Below, one piece after another: positions 26,427 to 34,018 of a stretch of 64,000 bases of DNA. The notes beneath the pieces were generated by a model. That model saw only the letters and a list, made by a program, of their open reading frames with translations. It searched no databases and was not told where the DNA came from. The stretch's first letter is position 1. Every line of letters starts with the position of its first letter. The stretch is from Verrucomicrobiia bacterium (lineage in GTDB: Bacteria > Verrucomicrobiota > Verrucomicrobiia > Limisphaerales > DASXHY01), in assembly GCA_035629175.1 (NCBI GenBank), contig DASPIL010000107.1, positions 124,001 to 188,000 of the forward strand, written 5' to 3'. The position numbers and the translations under genes were made by a program.

Positions 26427-26485
26427 GCGACCTGAAGGTCGCTCGGCAGGGCAGTGTCGGGATGCACCCGGCGGGCTGACGGGTG
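26427..26485 (+). other. Two adjacent hairpins upstream of mrp
   Basis: GCGACC-TGAA-GGTCGC (26427-26442) is a perfect 6-bp hairpin. Next, CACCCG (26465-26470) pairs with CGGGTG (26480-26485). They end ~47 bases before the mrp start. They could be mRNA leader structure or palindromic repeats; no known riboswitch is recognised. Confidence 0.4.
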
Positions 26486-26531
26486 ATGCTTGCTTGCCTT
26501 CAACTGGCGCTTGGGTGAACGTGTCGGCTCT

Positions 26532-27584
26532 ATGCTTACGGAAAACGACGTCCGCAACGCTTTGGCCGCGGTAAAGTATCCTGGTTATTCGCGAGATATT
26601 GTTTCCTTCGGCCTCGTGAAGGAAATTGCGGTGAACAATGGCGCTGTGTCGGTGGGGATGCAGTTGACGACAAACAACCCTGAAGCCGCGCAACAGATCA
26701 AGGTGGAAAGCGAACGCGCCCTGAAGGCGTTGCCAGGGATTCAAGCCGTTCACGTCGATGTCCGTCAGCAAGCAGGAGCGGCGCCCGCCACTGGCCAGGG
26801 CCCGTGGTCGCAGCAAGGCCGGGTTCCGGGCTTGCGCCACATCGTTGCCGTGGCCAGCGGCAAAGGCGGTGTCGGCAAGTCAACGACCGCGGTGAATCTC
26901 GCCTGCGCCCTGCACCATCTGGGCGCAAGCGTCGGACTGCTTGATTGCGACATTTATGGTCCAAGCATTCCGCTCATGATGGGCACGCGGGACAAACCCA
27001 CACTTGCGCCTGACGAACGCATGATCCCACCAATGAGTCATGGCGTGAAGCTGATGAGCATCGGTTTTCTGGTGGACGACGATCAACCCGTGATCTGGCG
27101 TGGGCCGATGATCAACAAAACCATTCAACAGTTCTTCTCGTCGGTGGCATGGGGCGATCTTGATTTCCTCATCGTTGATCTTCCTCCGGGAACGGGCGAC
27201 GCCCAGCTTTCGCTTTGCCAGACAGTTCCATTGGACGGCGGCGTCATTGTCACCACACCCCAGGAGGCGTCACTCGGAGTCGTCCGCAAAGGCGTGGGGA
27301 TGTTTGAGAAAGTGAACGTGCCGATTCTTGGGATTGTGGAAAATATGAGCTATTTCACGGCACCTAACGGGGATCGTGTTGAGATCTTTGGCCACGGCGG
27401 CGGCAGGGCGGAGGCGGAGCGCAAGGGAGTGACGTTCCTGGGGGAAGTCCCCATCTTCACGGAGATCCGCGAGGGCGGCGATTGCGGCGTTCCGGTTGTG
27501 GTGGCATCGCCGGAAGCCCCTCCGGCTCAGGCGTTTCTGAGAATAGCCGCAGCCCTGCAGCAGCGTCTTGGCCAGAGCGTGTAG
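26532..27584 (+). CDS. mrp: Mrp/NBP35-type iron-sulfur carrier ATPase
   Basis: A 350-residue P-loop ATPase of the Mrp/ApbC family, which carries Fe-S clusters to target proteins. Residues 1-~90 are a DUF59/MIP18-like domain (LTENDVRNALAAVKYPGY). The deviant Walker A is ASGKGGVGKSTTAVNLA (~108-124), followed by DCDIYGPSIPLMMG and VDLPPGTGDAQLSL. The usual CxxC cluster-binding pair after ENMSYF is missing: it reads ENMSYFTAPNGDRVEIFGHG. A few other Mrp proteins also lack it. ATG 26532 is chosen, because the frame upstream of it is not conserved. Confidence 0.9.
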   Translation: MLTENDVRNALAAVKYPGYSRDIVSFGLVKEIAVNNGAVSVGMQLTTNNPEAAQQIKVESERALKALPGIQAVHVDVRQQAGAAPATGQGPWSQQGRVPGLRHIVAVASGKGGVGKSTTAVNLACALHHLGASVGLLDCDIYGPSIPLMMGTRDKPTLAPDERMIPPMSHGVKLMSIGFLVDDDQPVIWRGPMINKTIQQFFSSVAWGDLDFLIVDLPPGTGDAQLSLCQTVPLDGGVIVTTPQEASLGVVRKGVGMFEKVNVPILGIVENMSYFTAPNGDRVEIFGHGGGRAEAERKGVTFLGEVPIFTEIREGGDCGVPVVVASPEAPPAQAFLRIAAALQQRLGQSV

Positions 27585-27599
27585 TGCGAACGGGTGATT

Positions 27600-27681
27600 T
27601 GCAAAGGCGGCGGATGCCTATAGATTCAGTCAGCCTGAGCTGGTAATACATACAGGCACGTCCGGGACCGCCAGTTTTGCA
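27600..27681 (+). ncRNA. Candidate structured RNA between mrp and a small gene
   Basis: An 82-base segment folds into one long nested structure by eye. TGCAAA (27600-27605) pairs with TTTGCA (27676-27681), GGCGG (27606-27610) with CCGCC (27668-27672), and CGGA (27611-27614) with TCCG (27661-27664). TGCCT (27615-27619) pairs with AGGCA (27654-27658), and an apical CAGC-CTGA-GCTG hairpin lies at 27631-27642. That is about 24 base pairs with small bulges. There is no T run, so it is not a plain terminator. It could be a small RNA or the leader of the gene at 27736. It matches no family I recognise. Confidence 0.4.
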
Positions 27682-27735
27682 TTGTCAGTCTTGGGACTGC
27701 CTCATAGAGTTGCGCGGCAAAGGCACCCTTTGTAT

Positions 27736-27951
27736 ATGTCGGACCAAACTAACGAGCCCGCCCAGGCAAGTGACCTCCTGAGGAACTCCTCGCTTTACCG
27801 CGAATTTCAGGCCGAGCGCGAAGAGATCCTCAAGCACAAGTGGATCGAGTCAGAAAAGGCTGGACGGGATATTGGTTTCGAGCGTGCGCTGACGGATTGG
27901 ATTATCAAGCACCGATCCAAATGGCGAAAAGCGCGCCTCGGCACCAACTGA
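27736..27951 (+). CDS. Small conserved-looking basic protein of unknown function
   Basis: A 71-residue protein from ATG 27736. After a polar start comes a helical, charged segment (LYREFQAEREEILKHKWIES, EKAGRDIGFERALTDWIIKH) and a basic end (RSKWRKARLGTN). The pattern of aromatic and charged residues looks like a real conserved domain rather than noise, but I cannot name the family. It lies 54 bases after the candidate structured RNA and ends just before the pyr leader. Confidence 0.55.
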   Translation: MSDQTNEPAQASDLLRNSSLYREFQAEREEILKHKWIESEKAGRDIGFERALTDWIIKHRSKWRKARLGTN

Positions 27952-27963
27952 TCAAAACTGCGG

Positions 27964-27998
27964 TTCCTTTAAGGCGGCCCTGCGAGGCGGCCAAGGAT
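27964..27998 (+). promoter_or_regulatory. PyrR-binding RNA element (anti-antiterminator) of the pyr operon
   Basis: The text TTCCTTTAAGGCGG, CCCTGCGAGG, CGGCCAAGGAT fits, from memory, the RNA that PyrR binds in Bacillus-type pyr leaders: a lower stem TCCTT/AAGGA (27965-27969 with 27993-27997), the conserved TTTAA-like bulge, and a terminal loop close to GTCCNGNGAGGC (here GCCCTGCGAGGC). It lies 25 bases before a terminator and 59 before pyrR itself. With UMP bound, PyrR would stabilise this hairpin and let the terminator form. The single mismatch and the absence of a recognised antiterminator keep this below certainty. Confidence 0.75.
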
Positions 27999-28022
27999 CG
28001 ATGACCCATCATTTTCAATGCG

Positions 28023-28056
28023 ACGAACAACCCTGCCCGGGTGTGTTCGTTTTTTT
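28023..28056 (+). terminator. Intrinsic terminator immediately before pyrR (attenuator)
   Basis: CGAACAACCC (28024-28033) pairs with GGGTGTGTTCG (28039-28049) with a small internal mismatch. Seven T residues (28050-28056) follow, and the pyrR ATG comes directly after the T run. Terminators normally end genes. This one sits ahead of the biosynthetic gene behind a PyrR-type element, so it is read as a conditional attenuator. Confidence 0.75.
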
Positions 28057-28605
28057 ATGTCCGAATCCTGCGTCATCCTGAACGCCGCTGCCGTTCAGCG
28101 CGCCATCATCCGCATCGGCCACGAGATCGCCGAGCGCAACGAGAACAGCCATGAGGTGGTTCTGGTTGGAGTCCCCATCGGCGGCGATGACCTTGCGCGC
28201 AGGCTGACCTCGGTTCTCACGGGGATTTGGCAGCATCCCGTGCCTGTCGGGGTGCTCGACGTCTCGATGCACCGGGACGACCTGAATCACCGAGCGGCGC
28301 CGCAGGTGTTTCCGACGGTGATTCCCTTTGATGTTACAGGGAAGACAGTCGTGCTTGTGGATGACGTTTTATTCAGCGGACGCACGACACGTGCGGCGAT
28401 GGATGCGTTGAACGATTTCGGGCGGCCAAAAAAAATCCAACTTGCGGTGCTCATCGATCGCGGCCATCGCGAGTTGCCGATCAAGGCGGACTTTGTCGGA
28501 AAGAACGTTCCCACTTCCATTTCCGAGAAGGTGGTGGTGCGGCTTGTTGAAGGCGGGGCAGCCCACGACGAGGTGGTTCTGCAGAAGCGATCTGAATCCG
28601 CATGA
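28057..28605 (+). CDS. pyrR: Bifunctional pyr operon attenuator / uracil phosphoribosyltransferase
   Basis: A 182-residue PyrR: a UMP-responsive RNA-binding regulator with uracil phosphoribosyltransferase activity. It has the PRPP-binding motif [19 protein letters not shown] and the PyrR-type segments [21 protein letters not shown] and [17 protein letters not shown] 28057 follows the terminator T run with no Shine-Dalgarno; the upstream in-frame ATG at 28018 would add 13 unconserved residues encoded inside the terminator. The stop overlaps the pyrB start (ATGA). Its binding element is in its own leader, so it should autoregulate the operon. Confidence 0.93.
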   Translation: MSESCVILNAAAVQRAIIRIGHEIAERNENSHEVVLVGVPIGGDDLARRLTSVLTGIWQHPVPVGVLDVSMHRDDLNHRAAPQVFPTVIPFDVTGKTVVLVDDVLFSGRTTRAAMDALNDFGRPKKIQLAVLIDRGHRELPIKADFVGKNVPTSISEKVVVRLVEGGAAHDEVVLQKRSESA

Positions 28606-29546
28606 GCTGGAATCGAAAGCATTTGCTCGATATCGAGTCGCTGACCGCGGAGGAACTCAATACGGTTCTCGACACCGCGAAAGCGTTCAAAGCCGTGGGC
28701 ACGCGCGTCATCAAGAAAGTTCCGGCCCTTCGCGGAAAAACAGTGGTGAACCTGTTCGTTGAACCTTCCACGCGCACGCGCATCAGCTTCGAACTCGCCG
28801 AGCAGCGTCTTTCGGCCGATATCATCAACTTCACCGCGGAAGCGTCATCGCTCAAGAAGGGTGAGACGCTGAAGGACACTGCAAAGAACCTGGAGGCGTT
28901 GAATGCGGACTTCATTGTGATCCGCCATAGCGCGTCCGGCGCCGCGACTTTTCTCTCCCGCGTGTGCAACGCCAGCGTCATCAATGCGGGTGACGGCGCG
29001 CATGAGCATCCCACGCAGGCGCTCCTGGACGCGTTTACGATCCGTGAACGCAAGGGGAATCTGGCCGGGTTGAATGTCACGATCCTGGGAGACATCCTCT
29101 ACTCCCGGGTTGCGCGCTCGAACATCTGGGCGCTGACGAAGCTTGGGGCGAACGTCACGCTGTGCGGACCCGCGACTCTTGTGCCCCGCGTGTTTGAACA
29201 GATGGGCTGCCGGGTCACTTACAACGTCGACGAGGCGATAGAAGACGCGGACATCATCAATCTTCTCCGCATTCAACATGAGAGGCAGCGCAAGACCATG
29301 TTCCCGAGCATAGGCGAGTACACCACGTTGTTCGGCCTCAATAAAACACGGCTTTCGCGCGCGCGGCCCGACGCTCTCATCATGCATCCCGGTCCGATCA
29401 ACCGCGGCGTGGAAATCGATAGCGAAATTGCCGATGGCGATCGCTCACTGATTCTCGAGCAGGTGACCAATGGTCTGGCTGTGCGCATGGCGGTGCTGTT
29501 CCTGGTCGCGGGCGGGAAGAGTCCCCAGGAAGTCAGCGCTTCATGA
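28602..29546 (+). CDS. pyrB: Aspartate carbamoyltransferase catalytic subunit
   Basis: A 314-residue enzyme that joins carbamoyl phosphate to aspartate, the first committed step of pyrimidine synthesis. The carbamoyl-phosphate loop [13 protein letters not shown], the aspartate-side segments [18 protein letters not shown] and the C-terminal MHPGPINRG are all intact. No pyrI regulatory chain is nearby, as in Bacillus-type unregulated enzymes. It overlaps pyrR by four bases at its start and the lytic transglycosylase gene by four at its end. Confidence 0.95.
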   Translation: MSWNRKHLLDIESLTAEELNTVLDTAKAFKAVGTRVIKKVPALRGKTVVNLFVEPSTRTRISFELAEQRLSADIINFTAEASSLKKGETLKDTAKNLEALNADFIVIRHSASGAATFLSRVCNASVINAGDGAHEHPTQALLDAFTIRERKGNLAGLNVTILGDILYSRVARSNIWALTKLGANVTLCGPATLVPRVFEQMGCRVTYNVDEAIEDADIINLLRIQHERQRKTMFPSIGEYTTLFGLNKTRLSRARPDALIMHPGPINRGVEIDSEIADGDRSLILEQVTNGLAVRMAVLFLVAGGKSPQEVSAS

Positions 29547-30520
29547 GACATTCTTGGTCTGGGCGGTGCAGGAGCCGTTCGACGAAACAGTTCGGTTTCC
29601 TGGTGATTGCGGCGGCATTTGTAGCGGTTGCTTCGGCACAGGAGGAAAGCTTCACCATTGATGCTGACGCCTTGCAAGCGGTCCAGCAATGGGCGGAAGA
29701 GAACATTGATGAAGACGTGCTGCGCTCGCTCGGAGCTGCGGACCAGAAGCAGGTTGAAACATTCTTCAAGGAGATCCAGAAGCGATTTCACGGAGAATAC
29801 GTTGTTGATGTGGCCGAACTTCGCGACATTGCCAAAGGCATTCTGCCATTGCTGGAGGCGAACGCAGACACCCAGGCGTATGCGATCTGGCTGAAGAGCC
29901 GGCTCGATTACCTCGAGGTGGCGGAGCAGTTGCAGTTTCGAATTACGGCGCCGCGGGGTGCAACTAATTCAGTCCCTCGCTCGCAACCCATCCCGAGCCC
30001 GCAACTGGAGCGCGAAGTTTGGATCGAGAAAGTTTCAGCCCGTCCTGTTCCTGCCGCAGCTGCCCCTTACGTGAAACGGTTGAAGCCGGTGTTTGAACGG
30101 CATCGGCTGCCGCCTGAGCTGGTGTGGATTGCTGAAGTGGAATCCTCGTTTGACCCGCGTGCGAAAAGCCCGGCTGGCGCGGCTGGTTTGTTTCAGTTGA
30201 TGCCGGCTACGGCGAAGCAATACGGGCTCAAGACCTGGCCGTTGGATCAGCGGTACCGGCCCGAGGAGAGCGCGGATGCGGCGGCGCGCCACCTTGCGTA
30301 TCTTTATCGCCGATTCAAAGACTGGCGCCTTGCGGTGGCGGCTTATAATGCAGGGGAGGGGACTGTAGGCCGGGCGCTGGAGCGAAGCCGCGGCAAGACC
30401 TTCGATGCCATTGCAAATCGATTGCCGGCTGAAACGCGGCTTTACGTGCCGAAAGTGGAAGCCGTGTTGAAGCGTCGCGAGGGGGTTCAACTCGTGGCGC
30501 TTCATGGACCGGGACGGTAG
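29543..30520 (+). CDS. Lytic transglycosylase, SLT/MltD-like
   Basis: A 325-residue exported murein lyase. A basic N terminus and hydrophobic stretch ([17 protein letters not shown]) form a signal peptide. The C-terminal ~150 residues are an SLT domain: the catalytic Glu of [16 protein letters not shown], then [16 protein letters not shown] and [16 protein letters not shown]. It cleaves peptidoglycan to 1,6-anhydro products. There are no LysM repeats. It is translationally coupled to pyrB (ATGA overlap), so a cell-wall enzyme would be made with the pyrimidine enzymes. Confidence 0.88.
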   Translation: MRHSWSGRCRSRSTKQFGFLVIAAAFVAVASAQEESFTIDADALQAVQQWAEENIDEDVLRSLGAADQKQVETFFKEIQKRFHGEYVVDVAELRDIAKGILPLLEANADTQAYAIWLKSRLDYLEVAEQLQFRITAPRGATNSVPRSQPIPSPQLEREVWIEKVSARPVPAAAAPYVKRLKPVFERHRLPPELVWIAEVESSFDPRAKSPAGAAGLFQLMPATAKQYGLKTWPLDQRYRPEESADAAARHLAYLYRRFKDWRLAVAAYNAGEGTVGRALERSRGKTFDAIANRLPAETRLYVPKVEAVLKRREGVQLVALHGPGR

Positions 30521-30767
30521 CTCGGGTTCTCAAGGGAGTGCTTTCAGGCCGCTTCAGCTTGAAAGGGTGCGGATGGCACGCGAAACCAAGCGTCACGGCT
30601 TGCGAACAACAGATCAGTCCCGGCCATGGGATCATGCCCCGGGCTTCAAGGCGTGCCGCCGTTTCCAGTTCAAACGCTCATCCTCCCCCCAGCCCTTGTC
30701 GACATGCACCCCTGGCTTCATTGCTTCCGGATTTTCACTTGCGCCGAGGTTGTTCACTGATAAAGTC

Positions 30768-30808
30768 CCGGTCGCTTTACCACCGGCAGCGGTGGATTTT
30801 TTGTTTTT
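30768..30808 (+). promoter_or_regulatory. Terminator with competing hairpin just before prs (possible attenuator)
   Basis: CCACCG-GCAG-CGGTGG (30780-30795) followed by ATTTTTTGTTTTT is a clean intrinsic terminator ending ~15 bases before the prs GTG. Upstream CCGGT (30768-30772) can pair with ACCGG (30782-30786), and this excludes the terminator stem. It may be the terminator of the lytic transglycosylase transcript or a conditional switch for prs. The rest of the 303-base gap 30521-30823 shows no gene. Confidence 0.6.
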
Positions 30809-30823
30809 GCATCAAGTTACATT

Positions 30824-31768
30824 GTGAAAATCTTCAGCGGTACGGCCAATGAACCTCTGACCCGTGCGATCTGCAATTCGATCGGCTCGCAGGCAGGCCA
30901 ATGCACGATCAAGCCATTCCCGGACGGCGAAACGTTTGTAAAGATCGAGGAGAATGTCCGGGGCGAAGATGTCTTCGTTGTCCAGCCCACGTCGCCTCCC
31001 AGCAATCATAATCTGATGGAGTTGTTCATCATGATTGACGCGCTGCGACGCGCCAGCGCGAATCGCATCACGGCGGTGCTGCCCTTCTACGGTTACGCCC
31101 GCCAGGATCGCAAGGATCAGCCGCGCGTTCCCATCACGGCAAAGTTGATTGCGAACCTGCTCGTGGCTGCGGGGGTGAATCGCATTCTCACGATGGATCT
31201 GCACGCACAGCAGATCCAGGGGTTCTTTGACATCCCGGTGGATCATCTCTACGCGGCGCCTGTGATGTATGAGTATCTCAAAACGAAGAAGTTGAAGGAT
31301 TTGGTTGTGGTGAGCCCCGATGTTGGCGGCTTGAAGATGGCGCATGCGTATTCGCAGACCCTCGAGGCCAGCCTTGCCATCGTGGCCAAAAGGCGGAAGA
31401 GCGCGACCGAGGTGGAGTCGATGGCGGTGATTGGCGAAATCAAGGGCAAGAACGTCCTGCTGGTTGACGACCTGACCGAGACGGCGGGCACCTTGACACA
31501 GGCGGCGAGCCTGTTGAAGGAGGCTGGGGCGCAGCAGATTCTTGCATGCGTTTCGCATGCGATTCTCAATGACATGGGCATCGAACGCCTCCGAAAATCG
31601 GTCATTGACGAACTGATAACAACTGATACTGTCCTTCGCCCCGCTATAGACGGGGTAAGAATTACCACGTTGTCGGTGGCGGGGCTTTTAGGCGAAGCGA
31701 TCAAACGGATTCACAGCAATTCGTCGGTCAATTCGCTGTTTGAATTTAAGGGCGGGCGCACCAGTTGA
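30824..31768 (+). CDS. prs: Ribose-phosphate pyrophosphokinase (PRPP synthetase)
   Basis: A 314-residue enzyme making PRPP from ribose 5-phosphate and ATP, the shared precursor of purines, pyrimidines, His and Trp. Signatures are FPDGETFVKIEENVRGEDVF, YARQDRKDQPRVPITAKLIA, VVSPDVGGLKMA and the PRPP loop VLLVDDLTETAGTL (a variant of the common DDxxDTGGT). It starts with GTG at 30824 and heads a plus-strand run with rplY and pth, the arrangement prs-ctc-pth known from many bacteria. Confidence 0.95.
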   Translation: MKIFSGTANEPLTRAICNSIGSQAGQCTIKPFPDGETFVKIEENVRGEDVFVVQPTSPPSNHNLMELFIMIDALRRASANRITAVLPFYGYARQDRKDQPRVPITAKLIANLLVAAGVNRILTMDLHAQQIQGFFDIPVDHLYAAPVMYEYLKTKKLKDLVVVSPDVGGLKMAHAYSQTLEASLAIVAKRRKSATEVESMAVIGEIKGKNVLLVDDLTETAGTLTQAASLLKEAGAQQILACVSHAILNDMGIERLRKSVIDELITTDTVLRPAIDGVRITTLSVAGLLGEAIKRIHSNSSVNSLFEFKGGRTS

Positions 31769-31803
31769 CTCTGGGCGGCGTTGCCGGGAATAGATTTAAG
31801 AAA

Positions 31804-32523
31804 ATGAAAACTGTACCTTTGAATGCATTCGCCCGTTCGCTCGGTCGCCGGGCCGGGGCCAAGAAACTGCGCAGCAACGGGCGCATCCCTGCCGTGATTT
31901 ACGGCGGTCCCGACAAGCCCCAGAGCCTCGAGGTCAATGCCCGCGAGATCGGCGATCTCATCCATCGTTCCGCGTCCGAGAATTTGCTGGTGGACCTTGC
32001 GTTGAAGGACGATGCCCGGCCGAAACGGCTGGCGCTGGTGCAGGAAATCCAACATCACCCGCTGCACGGCCACATCCTCCACGTTGATTTTCACGAAGTC
32101 TCCGAGACCGAGAAGGTCACCATCATGGTGCCTGTGGAAACGACTGGCGAACCCACGGGCGTGAAGAACAGCGGCGGGGTCCTTGAACACGTGCTGTTCA
32201 AGATCAAGGTTCGCGCGCTGCCGAAGGATTTGCCCGAGCAGGTGGTCATTGATGTCAGTGCGCTCGAACTGAACAAGACGATTCACATTGGAGAGATTCC
32301 AGCGCCCGAAGGCGTGGAGATCTTGGGTGACAAGAACATTCCTGTTGTCTCCGTTGCGGCACCGCGCACCGAGGCTGAAGAGACCGCCACAGCAGACGCA
32401 GCGGCTGGAGCGGGCGAAGTCGAGATGATCAAGGAGAAGAAGGAAGGCGAAGAAGGCGGCAAGGCTCCTGCCGGTGGCGACAAGAAGGCGGGTGCGGAGA
32501 AGCCTGCGGAAAAGAAGAAGTAA
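31804..32523 (+). CDS. rplY: 50S ribosomal protein bL25, long CTC form
   Basis: A 239-residue bL25 of the CTC (general stress) type, which binds 5S rRNA. The N-terminal domain (MKTVPLNAFARSLGRRAGAK, GRIPAVIYGG, LVQEIQHHPLHGHILHVDFH) and the C-terminal TL5-like beta domain (VPVETTGEPTGVKNSGG, ELNKTIHIGEIP) are both present. The last ~45 residues are a low-complexity Lys/Glu/Ala/Gly tail (for example KEKKEGEEGGKAPAGG). Start at ATG 31804, inside a longer open frame. Confidence 0.95.
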   Translation: MKTVPLNAFARSLGRRAGAKKLRSNGRIPAVIYGGPDKPQSLEVNAREIGDLIHRSASENLLVDLALKDDARPKRLALVQEIQHHPLHGHILHVDFHEVSETEKVTIMVPVETTGEPTGVKNSGGVLEHVLFKIKVRALPKDLPEQVVIDVSALELNKTIHIGEIPAPEGVEILGDKNIPVVSVAAPRTEAEETATADAAAGAGEVEMIKEKKEGEEGGKAPAGGDKKAGAEKPAEKKK

Positions 32524-32568
32524 TCTGGAAGAACGAGCCGGAAGGTCCGGTTCCCGCGAAATCCGCGC

Positions 32569-33156
32569 ATGGAGAACATGCACCTTATCGTGGGATTGGG
32601 AAATCCCGGCGCGGAGTATGCAAGAACCCGGCACAATGCGGGGTTCCTGCTGGTTCAAAAACTGGTCGAACGTTGGGGTGCCAGTTGGAGTTTTGAGAAG
32701 AGGTTCAGCGCGAGGATCGCCCGCGCGGAGTTGAGCGGACAGCGGGTTGTGCTTTGCGAGCCGCAAACGTTCATGAACGCAAGTGGCGACTCAGTCGGAC
32801 CATTGGCTCTGTTTTATCGGGTTGCGCTGAGCCGGATTCTGGTGGTCGTGGATGACGCGGACCTGCCGTTTGGCGAGATCAGGTTGCGACCGCGTGGAAG
32901 CAGCGGCGGGCATCATGGGCTCGAGTCGATCGAGCGACGGCTAGGCAGCCGTGAGTATGCGCGGCTTCGAATTGGGATAGGGCGGCGCGACAATGCGCGT
33001 GAGATCGCGAATTATGTTCTTGGCCGTTTTTCGCCCGACGAATGGACGGTGGCGGAGAAAGTTCTGACGGCGGCCGCCGACCAGGCAGAATGCTGGCTGA
33101 AGGCCGGAATAGAGAAAGCAATGAATCAATTTAACGGTGTCGTGACGGCGCCGTGA
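32569..33156 (+). CDS. pth: Peptidyl-tRNA hydrolase
   Basis: A 195-residue enzyme that frees tRNA from prematurely released peptidyl-tRNA. It has the family motifs LIVGLGNPGAEYARTRHNAG (catalytic His22), QTFMNASGDSV and VVVDDADLPFGEIRLRPRGS followed by GGHHGLESI. Length matches the family. It is followed 16 bases later by rpsF. Confidence 0.95.
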   Translation: MENMHLIVGLGNPGAEYARTRHNAGFLLVQKLVERWGASWSFEKRFSARIARAELSGQRVVLCEPQTFMNASGDSVGPLALFYRVALSRILVVVDDADLPFGEIRLRPRGSSGGHHGLESIERRLGSREYARLRIGIGRRDNAREIANYVLGRFSPDEWTVAEKVLTAAADQAECWLKAGIEKAMNQFNGVVTAP

Positions 33157-33172
33157 ACGAAAGACCAGAGCA

Positions 33173-33478
33173 GTGAAACGATACGAAGGCTTGTTCATAT
33201 TGGAAACCGCGGGGAAAGAAGAAGGCGTCAAGGACGTCATCGACCAGATTTCCGCTGAGATCACCAACCAGGGCGGAAAAATTGAAACGGTCCAGAAGAT
33301 GGACAAGCGCAATTTCAGCCGCATCGCCGACAAGAAGCACACCGCAGGGTTCTATGTGAACGTCATTTTCGAGAGCGAACCCAAAACGGTCCAGCAGCTC
33401 CGCACCCGTTTCGCACTGAATGAAGACGTGTTTCGCGTCCTCTTCACTGCTGCGCCTGCGGTGACAGTTGCTCCCTGA
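33173..33478 (+). CDS. rpsF: 30S ribosomal protein bS6
   Basis: A 101-residue bS6 from GTG 33173: MKRYEGLFILETAGKEEGVK, the KMDKRNFSRIADKKHTAG segment and YVNVIFESEPKTV are typical. It is part of rpsF-ssb-rplI, the usual cluster, but without rpsR. Confidence 0.93.
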   Translation: MKRYEGLFILETAGKEEGVKDVIDQISAEITNQGGKIETVQKMDKRNFSRIADKKHTAGFYVNVIFESEPKTVQQLRTRFALNEDVFRVLFTAAPAVTVAP

Positions 33479-33490
33479 TCCAGGCTCGTT

Positions 33491-33952
33491 ATGGCCAGCT
33501 TCAATAAAGTCATCCTGGTGGGGAACCTCACGCGCGATCCGGAATTGCGCTATACGCCCAAGGGGACGGCCATTGCGAAGATCGGCCTCGCGGTGAATCG
33601 CACCTGGAAGAATGAAGCTGGAGAGAGCAAGGAAGAGGTCACGTTCGTGGACGTTGACGCCTTTGGACGCCAGGCCGAAACGATTGGCCAATATATGAAG
33701 AAGGGCAGTCCGATCCTGGTGGAAGGACGATTGCGGCTTGATCAATGGGATGACAAGCAGACGGGACAAAAGCGCAGCAAGCTGGGTGTGGTCGTTGAAG
33801 CGTTTCAATTCCTTGGCGGGGGGAATCGCGGCGCCGAGGGCGGCGGTTCAGATGCACCGCGGCGCGCTCCAGCTCCGGCGGGCCCGTCATCGGCACCTGC
33901 AGCAGCCGAACCCGACATGGCGCCTCCAGAGGAAGACGACGTTCCATTTTGA
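33491..33952 (+). CDS. ssb: Single-stranded DNA-binding protein
   Basis: A 153-residue SSB. The OB fold opens MASFNKVILVGNLTRDPELR and includes FVDVDAFGRQAETIGQYMKK and PILVEGRLRLDQWDDKQTG. A Gly/Pro/Ala-rich linker ends in the acidic tip PPEEDDVPF, which docks SSB-interacting repair and replication proteins. It lies between rpsF and rplI. Confidence 0.95.
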   Translation: MASFNKVILVGNLTRDPELRYTPKGTAIAKIGLAVNRTWKNEAGESKEEVTFVDVDAFGRQAETIGQYMKKGSPILVEGRLRLDQWDDKQTGQKRSKLGVVVEAFQFLGGGNRGAEGGGSDAPRRAPAPAGPSSAPAAAEPDMAPPEEDDVPF

Positions 33953-34018
33953 TTCACGGGTTTCAGGAGGTTGAGCCCAATTGCGATCAACCTTCAACCA
34001 TCAACAGCACAATTTCGT

